Below the pieces are notes generated by a model. It saw only the letters and a program-made list of their open reading frames with translations. It made no database searches and was not told the origin of the DNA. This document shows, piece by piece, positions 1-8,004 of a stretch of 52,921 nt of DNA. The stretch's first letter is position 1, and every line of letters begins with the position of its first letter. The DNA is taken from contig JAQWLJ010000045.1 in the NCBI GenBank assembly GCA_029247365.1, forward strand, positions 1-52,921, in the 5' to 3' direction. The position numbers were made by a program, and so were the translations under genes. Source of the stretch: Acidimicrobiales bacterium (GTDB lineage Bacteria > Actinomycetota > Acidimicrobiia > Acidimicrobiales > Aldehydirespiratoraceae).

Positions 1-114
<114 letters not shown>

Positions 115-233
115 TCGGCCAATCGAGACTGATCGACCATCTGGGGCTTTCGGATGAAAACCCCGCGAAAAGTAGCCTGGGGCCTACGTCTGGCAATATC
201 CTCGCGCCTGTTGTCCGAATTGGGGGATTCGGA

Positions 234-271
234 CGACGACGGCGTCGCCCTACGGGGTGGCGCCGTCGTCG
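234..271 (+). terminator. Strong hairpin with TACG loop, probable gap terminator
   Basis: Bases 234-250 pair with 255-271 (17 positions, only G-T wobbles breaking Watson-Crick pairing), closing a TACG tetraloop. No T-run follows, which is usual for actinobacterial terminators. The annotatable GTG at 257 sits inside this stem, arguing against it as the sulfatase start. Confidence 0.7.
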
Positions 272-295
272 CGTATACCGGCAGACTCTTCACTT

Positions 296-2608
296 GTGAG
301 TGACTCGCCCAAGGCATACGACGGATTCGGCGGCGACGTCGGACGGATTTTTTCGATATCGGACCCTGAATGGCCCGCGTTTCCAACCGCTCCTGCGGAC
401 GCGCCGAACGTGATCGTGATGCTCGCCGATGACCTCGGGTTCGCTGACCTTGCGTGCTTCGGCTCCGAGATCGACACGCCGAACCTCGATGCGCTTGCAG
501 TTGGCGGGGTCCGTTACACCAACTTCCACGTGAACCCGATGTGCTCGCCGACGAGGGCATCGATGTTGACCGGGCTCAATCACCACATGGCAGGCATGGG
601 GCATGTCGCGCACAGCGACCCTGGCTTCCCGGGTTATACCCACGAGTTGCGCGATGACGCGCTCACGATCGCCGAACTGTTCCGCGACAACGGTTGGGCG
701 TCGCTGATGGTTGGAAAGTGGCATCTGTGCAAGGACGCCCATCTGTCCGACGCTGGCCCACGACACAGTTGGCCGCTGCAGAAGGGGTTCGAGCGGTACT
801 ACGGGATCCTCGATGGCTTCACGAACTTCCACCAACCCCACCGGCTTTACGAGGACAACCATCACATCCCGGTTGACCAATACCGCGACGACTACTACTT
901 CACCGACGATCTGACCGACCAGGCGATCCACATGATCGATGAGGTCCGTGCGTCACATCCGGCGAAACCCTTCTTCCTGTATTTCTCGCACGGAGCCGTT
1001 CACGCACCGTTGCAGGCCAAGGTCGACGACATCGAGAAGTATCGCGGCTTGTACGACGCCGGCTGGGACGAGATCCGCCAGCAGCGTTACGAACGCCAAA
1101 TCGAGATGGGTGTCATCCCGGCCCATTGCCAACTCCCGCCCCGGAACGCCGAGGAGGGCCACGCGGTTCGGGCGTGGGACGACCTCTCCGACGACGAGCG
1201 GCGGGTATTCGCCCGGTACATGGAGATCTTCGCCGGCATGGTCGACAACATCGACCAGAACCTCGGCCGGTTGCGGGCTCATCTCGAGGCGATGGGCGAG
1301 TGGGACAACACGATCATCGTGTTCACCTCCGACAACGGCGGCTCTCGCGAAGGACAGGAGCTCGGGACATCGGCGTACTTCCGAACCCTCGTCAGCCAGA
1401 CGCGTCACGACACTCTCGACTCGGTTGACCTCGACCTCCCCAACCTCGACATGATGGGTGGTCCAACCACACTTCCGCACTACCCGATGGGATGGGCGAT
1501 GGTGTCGAGTACCCCGTTCCGGCTCTACAAGATCAACACTCATCAGGGCGGTCACCAGGTGCCGTTCATCGTGCACTGGCCCAACGGCGTCGCTGCCAAT
1601 GGCGAGGTGCGCACGCAATACCAACACATCACCGACCTGATGCCGACACTCGCCGAACTCTGCGGCATCACCGTGCCGACTATGAAGGGCGGCCGCTCGG
1701 TGCCGACCCCGGCCGGTTCGTCGATGGTGCCGACATTGGCTGACGCCGACGCTGCCTCCACCCACCCGGAGCAGTACTACGAGCAGATTGGCCACCGGGG
1801 CTTCTACCGCGATGGTTGGTCGGCGGTGACCTGCCGGCAGCCTCGGCGGTCGTTCGCCGCTGAACAATGGGAACTCCACAATCTCCACGACGACCCAACC
1901 GAGACCGTCGACCTTGCAGCAGAGCACCCCGAGAAGCTGTTGGAACTGCAAGAGGCCTGGGAGCAAGCGGCCTGGGCCAACCAGGTGTTTCCGCTCGACG
2001 AGGGCAACTACGTGAAGATGATGCTGCAGCCTCCAGGGAATGCGGTCCTGGCTGAGCCGGTCGTGTTCCGGCCGGGAATGCCGACCGTTGAACGCTGGCG
2101 TGCACTGCAGCTGATCTCAAGTCGGAGCTTCCGAGTCGACGTCGAGGTCGACATTGCAGTCGACGACGACGGTGTCCTCGTCGCCCACGGCGACCAGGGC
2201 GGCGGTTATTCACTTGCCCTCGACGGCGGACGCCTCGTGCACTGCCACAACGGGTACGGCGAGATGACAATCGTGGACTGCGGCCCCATCGAGCCAGGCC
2301 GGCGCACCATCACGCTCGACGTCGCCGACGTCGGCGACGTGACGTGGGAGCCGCGGGTTTTGGTCGACAATATCGAGGTAGGCGTCGCTGGAGCGGTCCC
2401 TCGCCTGATGGCCATGGCGCCGTTCGAGGGGATCGACATCGGTATCGACCGGCGGTCACCGGTCAACTGGGACCTCTACCAACGCAAAGGATCGGCCCGC
2501 TTCACCGGCACGATCCATCGCGTGACCTACACCCCTGGGGACCTTGCGCCCGACAACGGCAGGCAATACCTGCACATGCTCAAGGAGATGGGAACGAAAT
2601 ACGAGTGA
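296..2608 (+). CDS. Arylsulfatase family (type I, formylglycine-dependent) sulfatase
   Basis: Hydrolyses sulfate esters; the natural substrate cannot be read from sequence. The reading frame is open from a GTG at 257, but that codon is buried in the terminator hairpin, so I prefer the GTG at 296 (770 aa). The N-terminal half has the alkaline-phosphatase-fold signature: LADDLGFADLACFG with the metal-binding Asp pair, then CSPTR (Cys about residue 83), the CxPxR motif whose Cys is converted to formylglycine, then GKWHL and a FTSDNGG metal-site motif. The last 220 residues form a beta-rich tail typical of long actinobacterial arylsulfatases. No signal peptide is visible, so a cytoplasmic enzyme acting on imported sulfate esters is likely. 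A separate formylglycine-generating enzyme is needed and is not in the window. Confidence 0.88.
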   Translation: MSDSPKAYDGFGGDVGRIFSISDPEWPAFPTAPADAPNVIVMLADDLGFADLACFGSEIDTPNLDALAVGGVRYTNFHVNPMCSPTRASMLTGLNHHMAGMGHVAHSDPGFPGYTHELRDDALTIAELFRDNGWASLMVGKWHLCKDAHLSDAGPRHSWPLQKGFERYYGILDGFTNFHQPHRLYEDNHHIPVDQYRDDYYFTDDLTDQAIHMIDEVRASHPAKPFFLYFSHGAVHAPLQAKVDDIEKYRGLYDAGWDEIRQQRYERQIEMGVIPAHCQLPPRNAEEGHAVRAWDDLSDDERRVFARYMEIFAGMVDNIDQNLGRLRAHLEAMGEWDNTIIVFTSDNGGSREGQELGTSAYFRTLVSQTRHDTLDSVDLDLPNLDMMGGPTTLPHYPMGWAMVSSTPFRLYKINTHQGGHQVPFIVHWPNGVAANGEVRTQYQHITDLMPTLAELCGITVPTMKGGRSVPTPAGSSMVPTLADADAASTHPEQYYEQIGHRGFYRDGWSAVTCRQPRRSFAAEQWELHNLHDDPTETVDLAAEHPEKLLELQEAWEQAAWANQVFPLDEGNYVKMMLQPPGNAVLAEPVVFRPGMPTVERWRALQLISSRSFRVDVEVDIAVDDDGVLVAHGDQGGGYSLALDGGRLVHCHNGYGEMTIVDCGPIEPGRRTITLDVADVGDVTWEPRVLVDNIEVGVAGAVPRLMAMAPFEGIDIGIDRRSPVNWDLYQRKGSARFTGTIHRVTYTPGDLAPDNGRQYLHMLKEMGTKYE

Positions 2609-2642
2609 CGTTGCCTCGTGGCGGCGAGTCACGGGGTCGTTG

Positions 2643-2648
2643 TACCAT
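2643..2648 (+). promoter_or_regulatory. -10 box TACCAT of the UGSC gene
   Basis: TACCAT lies 6 bases before the ATG at 2655, so transcription would start at or next to the start codon (leaderless mRNA). This gives the UGSC gene its own promoter despite the sulfatase 46 bp upstream. No good -35 is seen. Confidence 0.5.
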
Positions 2649-2654
2649 CGGCCT

Positions 2655-3185
2655 ATGGTCGTTGAGTTCGTAGACCCCCGCAGTGAGTCGGCGATCGAAC
2701 CGCATACCTACGACCTCGCCGTCGTTCTTGAGCCCGGGATCACCGTGGGCCTGCTCGCCAACGGCTTCCCCGACTCGGTCGCCTTCCTCGACGCCGTCGC
2801 AGATGCCATCGCCGAACTGCGGCCCGAGATCGGTTTCTTCCGCTACAACAAGGGCGACGCGTCGGCCATCGCCAACGATGCCATGCTCGGCGACATCGAG
2901 GGTGCGTGTGCCGCGGTCGTTGCGGCGTACGGGCATTGAGGCAGCTGCACCACCGGCACCGTGCGTGACGGAATGAACGTGGCACTCCGAGGAATCCCGG
3001 CCGTTGCGCTGGTCACCGAGGAGTTCTGGGCCCAGGGTGACTTCATCGCAGCGTCGTTCGGCATGCCTGACGTGCCGCGGGTACAGCTACCACATCCCAT
3101 TGCGGGCACCGGTGCCGAGAACCACCGTCTCGTGGCCGAGAACGTCGCGGCTGAAATCATTGACTCCCTCGAGCCGAGCGGTTGA
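2655..3185 (+). CDS. UGSC-type selenoprotein (copy 1), TGA at 2937-2939 read as selenocysteine
   Basis: Conventional gene calling breaks this gene in two. Reading TGA 2937-2939 as Sec gives one 176-residue protein with Sec95-Gly-Ser-Cys98 followed by TTGTVRDG, the U-G-S-C motif that names the UGSC (seleno)protein family. Both halves are conserved with the second copy at 31519-32037: GLL near residue 32, a FLDAV segment near 44, an AV helix just before U, then RGIPAVALVTEEF and PHPI after it. A hairpin at 2959-2971 provides a SECIS candidate. The biochemical function of the family is not known to me; a vicinal Sec/Cys pair suggests thiol redox chemistry. Its stop overlaps the start of the partner gene (TTGA at 3182-3185), implying translational coupling. 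Alternative: a pseudogene, which is unlikely because the same TGA recurs in the other copy. Confidence 0.87.
2959..2971 (+). promoter_or_regulatory. Candidate bacterial SECIS hairpin of UGSC copy 1
   Basis: CCGT (2959-2962) pairs with ACGG (2968-2971) around the loop GCGTG. The loop begins 23 nt after the TGA and its first base is G, matching the loose bacterial SECIS rule (short upper stem, G in the first loop positions, roughly 16-37 nt from UGA). The stem is only 4 bp. Confidence 0.5.
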
Positions 3186-4192
3186 CCGAGATGCTCGAAG
3201 CTGCCGACGAGGCTGCTGCGCTCGAACGTCTGCACGACCTCGGCTGCACCGATGGTCTCCCCGTCGTCATCCCCACGCGACAGCGAGTTGATCGTATGGT
3301 GCTCGCCGTCGGCCATCCCGGCGAGGTCGCGCTGGGGACAATGGGCCCGCTCAACGGCGTTTGTACCGTCGAGAAGCTCGCGGTCGCTGCGGTGATGGCA
3401 GGCTGTCTACCCGACCACATGCCGATTGTCACCGCAGCCTCGTTGGCGATCATGGACCCCGAGTTCGACCTCGCTGAGATGCAAGGCACGACGCATGCCA
3501 CGGCCCCGCTGATCATCGTGAATGGCCCTGCGCGCCAGATGTGTGGTCTCGCGTCGGGGTACGGCGCCCTCGGGCCGGGCCACCGAGCGAACGCTTCGAT
3601 CGGTCGAGCGATCCGCCTCGTCATGATCAATGTTGGTGGCGCCCGTCCCGGTAAATCCGATATGGCGCTCCTCGGCCATGGTGGCAAGTTTGGTCAGTGC
3701 CTCGCCGAGGACGAGGAACACAGCCCCTTCACGCCACTCCACGTTGGTCGGGGTTCTGTCTTGTCAGACTCGGCGGTCACCGTCATCGGCACGGAACCAC
3801 CCCAGTCGGTTGCTCACAGCGCCGGCTCCGATGTCGCACAATCTGCGGAACGGTTGCTTGACGTTCTCGCCGGTTCGCTTACCGCCCCGGGTACCAACAA
3901 CAGCTGGCTCGGAGGTGGGCAGGCCGTTGTGGTCATCACGCCCGACCATGCTGGTGAGCTCGCGTCGGCTGGCCACGACCGATCCTCGATCGCTGCCGCG
4001 ATCACCAAGCGTGCCCGTACCCGCGACGGTCGGCCCGCCTTCGGATCGCCGGACGATGTCCTCATCGTCGCGGCCGGTGGCGCTGGCCTTTACTCGTACG
4101 TGTTCCCCACCTGGTGTGCAGGTGGGCACCGCAACCGGGCGGTGAGTCGACCGGTCGAGATCGGGCATGCTTGCGCCATTCCCGGTGCCTGA
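3182..4192 (+). CDS. UGSC-associated partner protein (copy 1), no thioredoxin domain
   Basis: A 336-residue protein of unknown function that is clearly homologous to residues 145-482 of the protein at 32034-33482. Shared blocks are DGLPVV-PT (residues 24-32), CTVEK (61-65), VMAGC-P (71-77), PxxIVNGP, LGxGxRAN-IGRA, NxGGxxPG and LAEDEExSP. Cys61 and Cys75 are kept in both copies and are candidates for a thiol relay or metal site. It has no signal peptide or membrane segment. The start is the TTG overlapping the UGSC stop; an ATG at 3191 is an alternative. Overlap with the selenoprotein gene, repeated in the second locus, says the two products act together. The upstream thioredoxin-like domain of the second copy is missing here. 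Confidence 0.72.
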   Translation: MTEMLEAADEAAALERLHDLGCTDGLPVVIPTRQRVDRMVLAVGHPGEVALGTMGPLNGVCTVEKLAVAAVMAGCLPDHMPIVTAASLAIMDPEFDLAEMQGTTHATAPLIIVNGPARQMCGLASGYGALGPGHRANASIGRAIRLVMINVGGARPGKSDMALLGHGGKFGQCLAEDEEHSPFTPLHVGRGSVLSDSAVTVIGTEPPQSVAHSAGSDVAQSAERLLDVLAGSLTAPGTNNSWLGGGQAVVVITPDHAGELASAGHDRSSIAAAITKRARTRDGRPAFGSPDDVLIVAAGGAGLYSYVFPTWCAGGHRNRAVSRPVEIGHACAIPGA

Positions 4193-4285
4193 AGCCCACA
4201 GGTCCTGGGTACCCCTTGCACGCAGCGGTTGAGAGGTTCGCGCAGGATCTGACCGCGACGGCACGCGCAAGCTAGACCGTTCGGC

Positions 4286-5497
4286 ATGTACATCGGATAC
4301 GACGAGCAGCAGGAAGCCCTGCGCCAAGAGCTGCGCGATTACTACGCCGACCTTCTCACCCCTGACATCAGGGAACAGCTGGCTGCAGAGGAGGGCTGCG
4401 GCCCTGTCCACCGCGAAATCGTCGGCCAGATGGGCCGTGACGGATACCTGACGGTTGGGTGGCCAGAGGAGCACGGTGGAAGGGGCTACAGCGCAGTCGA
4501 GCAGTTCGTGATGTTTGACGAGTCCGTTGCGATCGGTGCACCAATTCCGATGCTCACCGTCAACACCGTCGGCCCGACGATCATGCAGTTCGGGACCGAG
4601 GAGCAAAAAGACTTCTTCCTGCCAAAGATCTCGAACGGCGAAATCACGTTCTGTGTGGGCTACAGCGAGCCCGATGCCGGCACCGACCTCGCCTCGCTGC
4701 AAACTCGCGCGGTCCGAGATGGTGATGAATACGTCATCAACGGCCAGAAAACCTGGACCTCCCTCGCCCGCGACGCCGACTACATCTGGCTCGCGGCTCG
4801 CACGAATCCTGAAGTGAAGAAGCACAAGGGGATCTCGCTCTTCTGCATTCCGATGGACACGCCAGGGTTGTCGATCGAGCCGCTCGATCTGTTGTCGAGT
4901 CACAACATCAACCACACATTTTTTGATGACGTGCGCGTGCCGGCCTCGACCCGCGTTGGCGATGAGAACGGGGGATGGGGGCTCATCACCTCACAGCTCA
5001 ACCGTGAACGGGTCACGATCTGCTCCAGTGGCATGGTGACCAAGGCCCTTGAAGAGACGGTCGACTACGCGAAGGCCGCCGAGCTCGCCAACGGTTCCAG
5101 GCTCATCGACAAGCCATGGGTGCAGCGAAATCTGGCCGAGGTTCACGCGGGTGTCGAGTTTCTCCGGCTCATGAACTGGAAGGTCGCCTGGCAGGTGGCG
5201 ACGAAGATCGACGGCAAAGGCCTCGACGAGCTCGACATGAACGACATGACAACCTTCATCGCCGACTCGTCCTCGGTGAAGGTCTACGGCACGGAGTTCT
5301 TCCTTCGTGCCTACCGGCAGATGATGGAGATCTACGGGCCAGAGGCTGCTATCGCAAAGGGCTCGATCGGGCACCTGACCCGGCTCGAGATGCAATACCG
5401 CTCCGCTCTGATCCTCACTTTCGGTGGTGGAACAAACGAGATGCAACGAGATCTGATCTCCCAATTCGGGCTCGGCTATCCGAAGGCCGACCGGTAG
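4286..5497 (+). CDS. Acyl-CoA dehydrogenase, catalytic-type subunit
   Basis: A 403-residue FAD-dependent acyl-CoA dehydrogenase that introduces an alpha-beta double bond into a CoA thioester. Visible blocks are the N-terminal helical part, YSEPDAGTDLASL (flavin and substrate contacts), NGQKTWTSLA, and the C-terminal GGGTNEMQRDLIS. The usual YEGT glutamate of short-chain enzymes is Gly here; Glu241 in LNRERV is at the place of the base used by alpha subunits of the alpha2beta2 type (such as those of mycobacterial sterol side-chain degradation). The next gene, 8 bp downstream, encodes a second, more diverged homologue, so a heteromeric enzyme is likely. The true substrate (steroid side chain, branched or long acid) cannot be told from sequence. 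Confidence 0.87.
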   Translation: MYIGYDEQQEALRQELRDYYADLLTPDIREQLAAEEGCGPVHREIVGQMGRDGYLTVGWPEEHGGRGYSAVEQFVMFDESVAIGAPIPMLTVNTVGPTIMQFGTEEQKDFFLPKISNGEITFCVGYSEPDAGTDLASLQTRAVRDGDEYVINGQKTWTSLARDADYIWLAARTNPEVKKHKGISLFCIPMDTPGLSIEPLDLLSSHNINHTFFDDVRVPASTRVGDENGGWGLITSQLNRERVTICSSGMVTKALEETVDYAKAAELANGSRLIDKPWVQRNLAEVHAGVEFLRLMNWKVAWQVATKIDGKGLDELDMNDMTTFIADSSSVKVYGTEFFLRAYRQMMEIYGPEAAIAKGSIGHLTRLEMQYRSALILTFGGGTNEMQRDLISQFGLGYPKADR

Positions 5498-5505
5498 GAG
5501 GCGCT

Positions 5506-6624
5506 ATGGACTTCACCCTCAACGACGAAGAGCAGGCGATTTACGACCTTGTCGAGCAGATCATCGGCGATCACAGTACGAATGACCGACTGAAGCAGAT
5601 CGCTGCGGCTGACGATCACGTCGACCGCGATGCGTGGGCCGCGCTGGCTGCAGCGGGGGTGGTCGGTGCCGCAATCCCCGAGGCGCACGGTGGGCTCGGC
5701 CTCGGCTATCTCGCTACGGCGATGGCGATCCAGGTCGCAGCGTCGCACGGTTCGCCGGTGCCGCTGCTCACGACATCGGTGATGGGCTCGATGCCGATTG
5801 CCGAGTACGGAACCGAGACGCAACGGGCCGCGTGGCTCCCGGCGATCGCCGACGGTTCGCTGCTTGCGGCGGCTGCGTTGCACGAGACGGGGACACCGCC
5901 GGCTAGTCCGTTGACCACCGCGCGAGCCGACGGTGACGGTTACGTGCTCGACGGTGTGAAGCCGATGGTGGATGGCGGCCTGCAGGCCAACGTGCTCCTC
6001 GTCCCGGCCCGGATGCCTGACCGCTCGGTCGGCGTGTTCTTGGTGCCGTGCCCCGCCGGTGGTGTCTCGTGTGAACGGGTCGAGGTGACTACCGGTCGCC
6101 CGCAAGCCCACGTCACGTTCTCGGGGGTAGTGGTCGGTGCCGACGCGCTGTTGGGCGGGGGCGCGGCCGACGGCGCCGAGATCGTCCACTGGATTGCCCG
6201 TCGCGCCATCGTTGCCATGTGCATGCAGATGGCGGGTGCGGCCCGTTCAGCGATCCGCCTCGCCGCTGACTACACCAAGGAACGACAACAGTTTGATCGC
6301 CCAATCGCAACGTTTCAGGCGGTGTCGAACCGAGCGGGCGATAGCTACATCGACACGGAGGCGATCACCCTCACGGCATGGCAGGCTGCGTGGCATATCG
6401 ACCAAGGCCTCCCGGCTGATGAGAAGATCCACATGGCTGCCTACTGGGCGGCCGAAGGTGGGTTTCGGGTTGTGCACGCCGCTACGCATGTGCACGGTGG
6501 CGTGGGTGTTGACCGCGACTATCCGCTCCACCGGCATTTCCTGTTGGCCCGCCAGATCGAGCTCACTCTCGGCAACAGCGAGGAGCATCTCGAACGCCTT
6601 GGCCACTCGATCGCAACGTCGTAG
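5506..6624 (+). CDS. Acyl-CoA dehydrogenase, probable second subunit
   Basis: A 372-residue acyl-CoA dehydrogenase family protein starting at the ATG at 5506, behind a clear GGAGG that overlaps the stop of the preceding dehydrogenase. The C-terminal half keeps TKERQQFDRPIATFQAV and the HGGVGVDRDYPLHRHF helix that contacts FAD across the dimer. The central TEPDxGSD block is replaced by HETGTPPASP, as in beta subunits of alpha2beta2 acyl-CoA dehydrogenases, which bind FAD but lack the catalytic base. Tight coupling to the gene upstream supports a two-gene heterotetramer. Confidence 0.83.
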   Translation: MDFTLNDEEQAIYDLVEQIIGDHSTNDRLKQIAAADDHVDRDAWAALAAAGVVGAAIPEAHGGLGLGYLATAMAIQVAASHGSPVPLLTTSVMGSMPIAEYGTETQRAAWLPAIADGSLLAAAALHETGTPPASPLTTARADGDGYVLDGVKPMVDGGLQANVLLVPARMPDRSVGVFLVPCPAGGVSCERVEVTTGRPQAHVTFSGVVVGADALLGGGAADGAEIVHWIARRAIVAMCMQMAGAARSAIRLAADYTKERQQFDRPIATFQAVSNRAGDSYIDTEAITLTAWQAAWHIDQGLPADEKIHMAAYWAAEGGFRVVHAATHVHGGVGVDRDYPLHRHFLLARQIELTLGNSEEHLERLGHSIATS

Positions 6625-6700
6625 GCCGGTCACCGTCCTCTTCGCGTACCCGGGTAGTCGCGCGGTCGGCCCACCTGGGCGTGGTGGCTGAGGTGAGCGG

Positions 6701-7954
6701 CTAGTCGATCACGCCACGGGCGCGAAGATCTGCGATCGCATCAAGGTCGAGCCCGAGTTCGGTGCCGATCACCTCGTCTGTGTGCTCCCCAAGCCACGGC
6801 ACTCGTGTTTCGGGGCCTTCGGTCATTCGGCTGAGCTTGACGGGGTTGCCGGGGATCAGGACTGGATCACCGCCGTGCGGATCGTCCATCTCGACGAGCA
6901 TGTGCCGCGCCGCCACGTGAGGGTCGGCGACGATGTCGGCGCTGGTGTAACTCTCGCCTGCTGCGATTCCTTCGGCTGCGAGCGTCTCGACCGCCTCAGT
7001 GTTGGTCATAGAGGCCGCCCACCGTTCGATGTCGGGTCGTATCACGGTGTTCATGTGGTCGCTCCATCCTTGCCGCGACGCGAGCCGTTCGTCGGTGAGC
7101 CAGTGGGGGTTGTTTGTGGTCTCCGCCAGCTTCTCCCACTGGTGTTCGCGAATGACCTGCACGATGAAATGGCCGGAACCGGCTGAGAAGGTTTCGATGA
7201 TCCCGACCGCACTGTCGGCCTCGCCGGAAATTCCCATCGAGTGAAAGTTCGTCACGAGATCGGTCATTGCGATCGTGGCATCCATCATCGCGATGTCGAC
7301 GTACTGCCCTTCGCCGGTGGCGTCGCGGTGACGAAGGGCGGAGAGCACCCCAATTACACCAAACAGCGCTGAACTGATGTCCCCGAGCGCGCCAACCGGG
7401 TTGACGATCGGGGGGCGCTCGGGGAGACGCTTGTACTCGTAGATGCCTGACATGCCTTCGACGATCGCGGCGTAGGCGGCTCGGTGCATGTGTGGCGAGG
7501 CAGGGTCGTTACCGAACCCGGAGACCGAGAGGTAGACGACCTCGGGGTGAACGGCGCGCACCGCCTCGTAGCCAATCCCAAGCCGCTCGGCAGTGCCGGC
7601 CTTGAAGTTCTCACAGACGATGTCGAACCCTCGAGCCAGTTCGAGCACGAGTTTGACGCCGGCTGGGTCCTTGAGGTTGACCGCCACCGAGCGCTTGTTG
7701 AGGTTGTTGCGCAGGAAGGTCGCCCCGACCCGCCGACCATCGGGGTCATCGACGGCAGGGAGCGATCCCCGTCCGCTGTCACCGGTGCCCGGTGCTTCGA
7801 TCTTCACGACGTCGGCTCCAAGCCGGGCGAGCAGTTGGGTCCCGAACGGGAGGGCGGCCATCTGTTCGACGGCCAGGACCCGCACCCCGGTGAGGGGTTT
7901 TGGCGTGTCGGCGTGGTCTGCGTTGGCGGTGTCGCCGAGGCGCATGTGAGACAT
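6701..7954 (-). CDS. CaiB/BaiF (family III) CoA transferase
   Basis: A 417-residue class III CoA transferase that moves CoA between organic acids without free intermediates. It shows LARLGADVVKIEAPG near residue 43, the NLNKRSVAVNLKDP block, and Asp225 in MMDATIAM at the position of the catalytic aspartate of formyl-CoA transferase. The frame is open well upstream, but the ATG at 7954 fits the family N-terminus and has a -10 box (TAGCCT) 7 bases before it. It runs in the same direction as the decarboxylase gene and ends convergently with the acyl-CoA dehydrogenase pair. Related proteins include alpha-methylacyl-CoA racemases; which reaction applies is open. Confidence 0.85.
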   Translation of the reverse strand: MSHMRLGDTANADHADTPKPLTGVRVLAVEQMAALPFGTQLLARLGADVVKIEAPGTGDSGRGSLPAVDDPDGRRVGATFLRNNLNKRSVAVNLKDPAGVKLVLELARGFDIVCENFKAGTAERLGIGYEAVRAVHPEVVYLSVSGFGNDPASPHMHRAAYAAIVEGMSGIYEYKRLPERPPIVNPVGALGDISSALFGVIGVLSALRHRDATGEGQYVDIAMMDATIAMTDLVTNFHSMGISGEADSAVGIIETFSAGSGHFIVQVIREHQWEKLAETTNNPHWLTDERLASRQGWSDHMNTVIRPDIERWAASMTNTEAVETLAAEGIAAGESYTSADIVADPHVAARHMLVEMDDPHGGDPVLIPGNPVKLSRMTEGPETRVPWLGEHTDEVIGTELGLDLDAIADLRARGVID

Positions 7955-7961
7955 AGGCGAG

Positions 7962-7967
7962 AGGCTA
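7962..7967 (-). promoter_or_regulatory. -10 box TAGCCT for the CoA transferase
   Basis: On the minus strand TAGCCT is followed by 7 bases and then the ATG at 7954, giving a probable leaderless transcript separate from the decarboxylase upstream. Confidence 0.45.
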
Positions 7968-8004
7968 GGTCGCACACGGCGCCGGAGGGCGATCGGCGCG
8001 ATGC

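Noticed and set aside
257-295. Upstream GTG start of the sulfatase at 257
   Set aside because: It lies in the descending arm of the strong hairpin at 234-271; the GTG at 296 gives a normal family N-terminus.
953-1966. 337-residue minus-strand open frame inside the sulfatase
   Set aside because: Antisense shadow of a gene with clear sulfatase motifs; no recognisable domain.
2937-2939. TGA as a frameshift or pseudogene in UGSC copy 1
   Set aside because: The reading frame is unchanged on both sides, the codon falls on the family U position, and a second copy has TGA at the same place.
3764-4915. 383-residue minus-strand open frame
   Set aside because: It lies antisense to the UGSC partner and acyl-CoA dehydrogenase genes, has no family motif and repeats low-complexity Arg/Val-rich composition typical of antisense frames in high-GC DNA.
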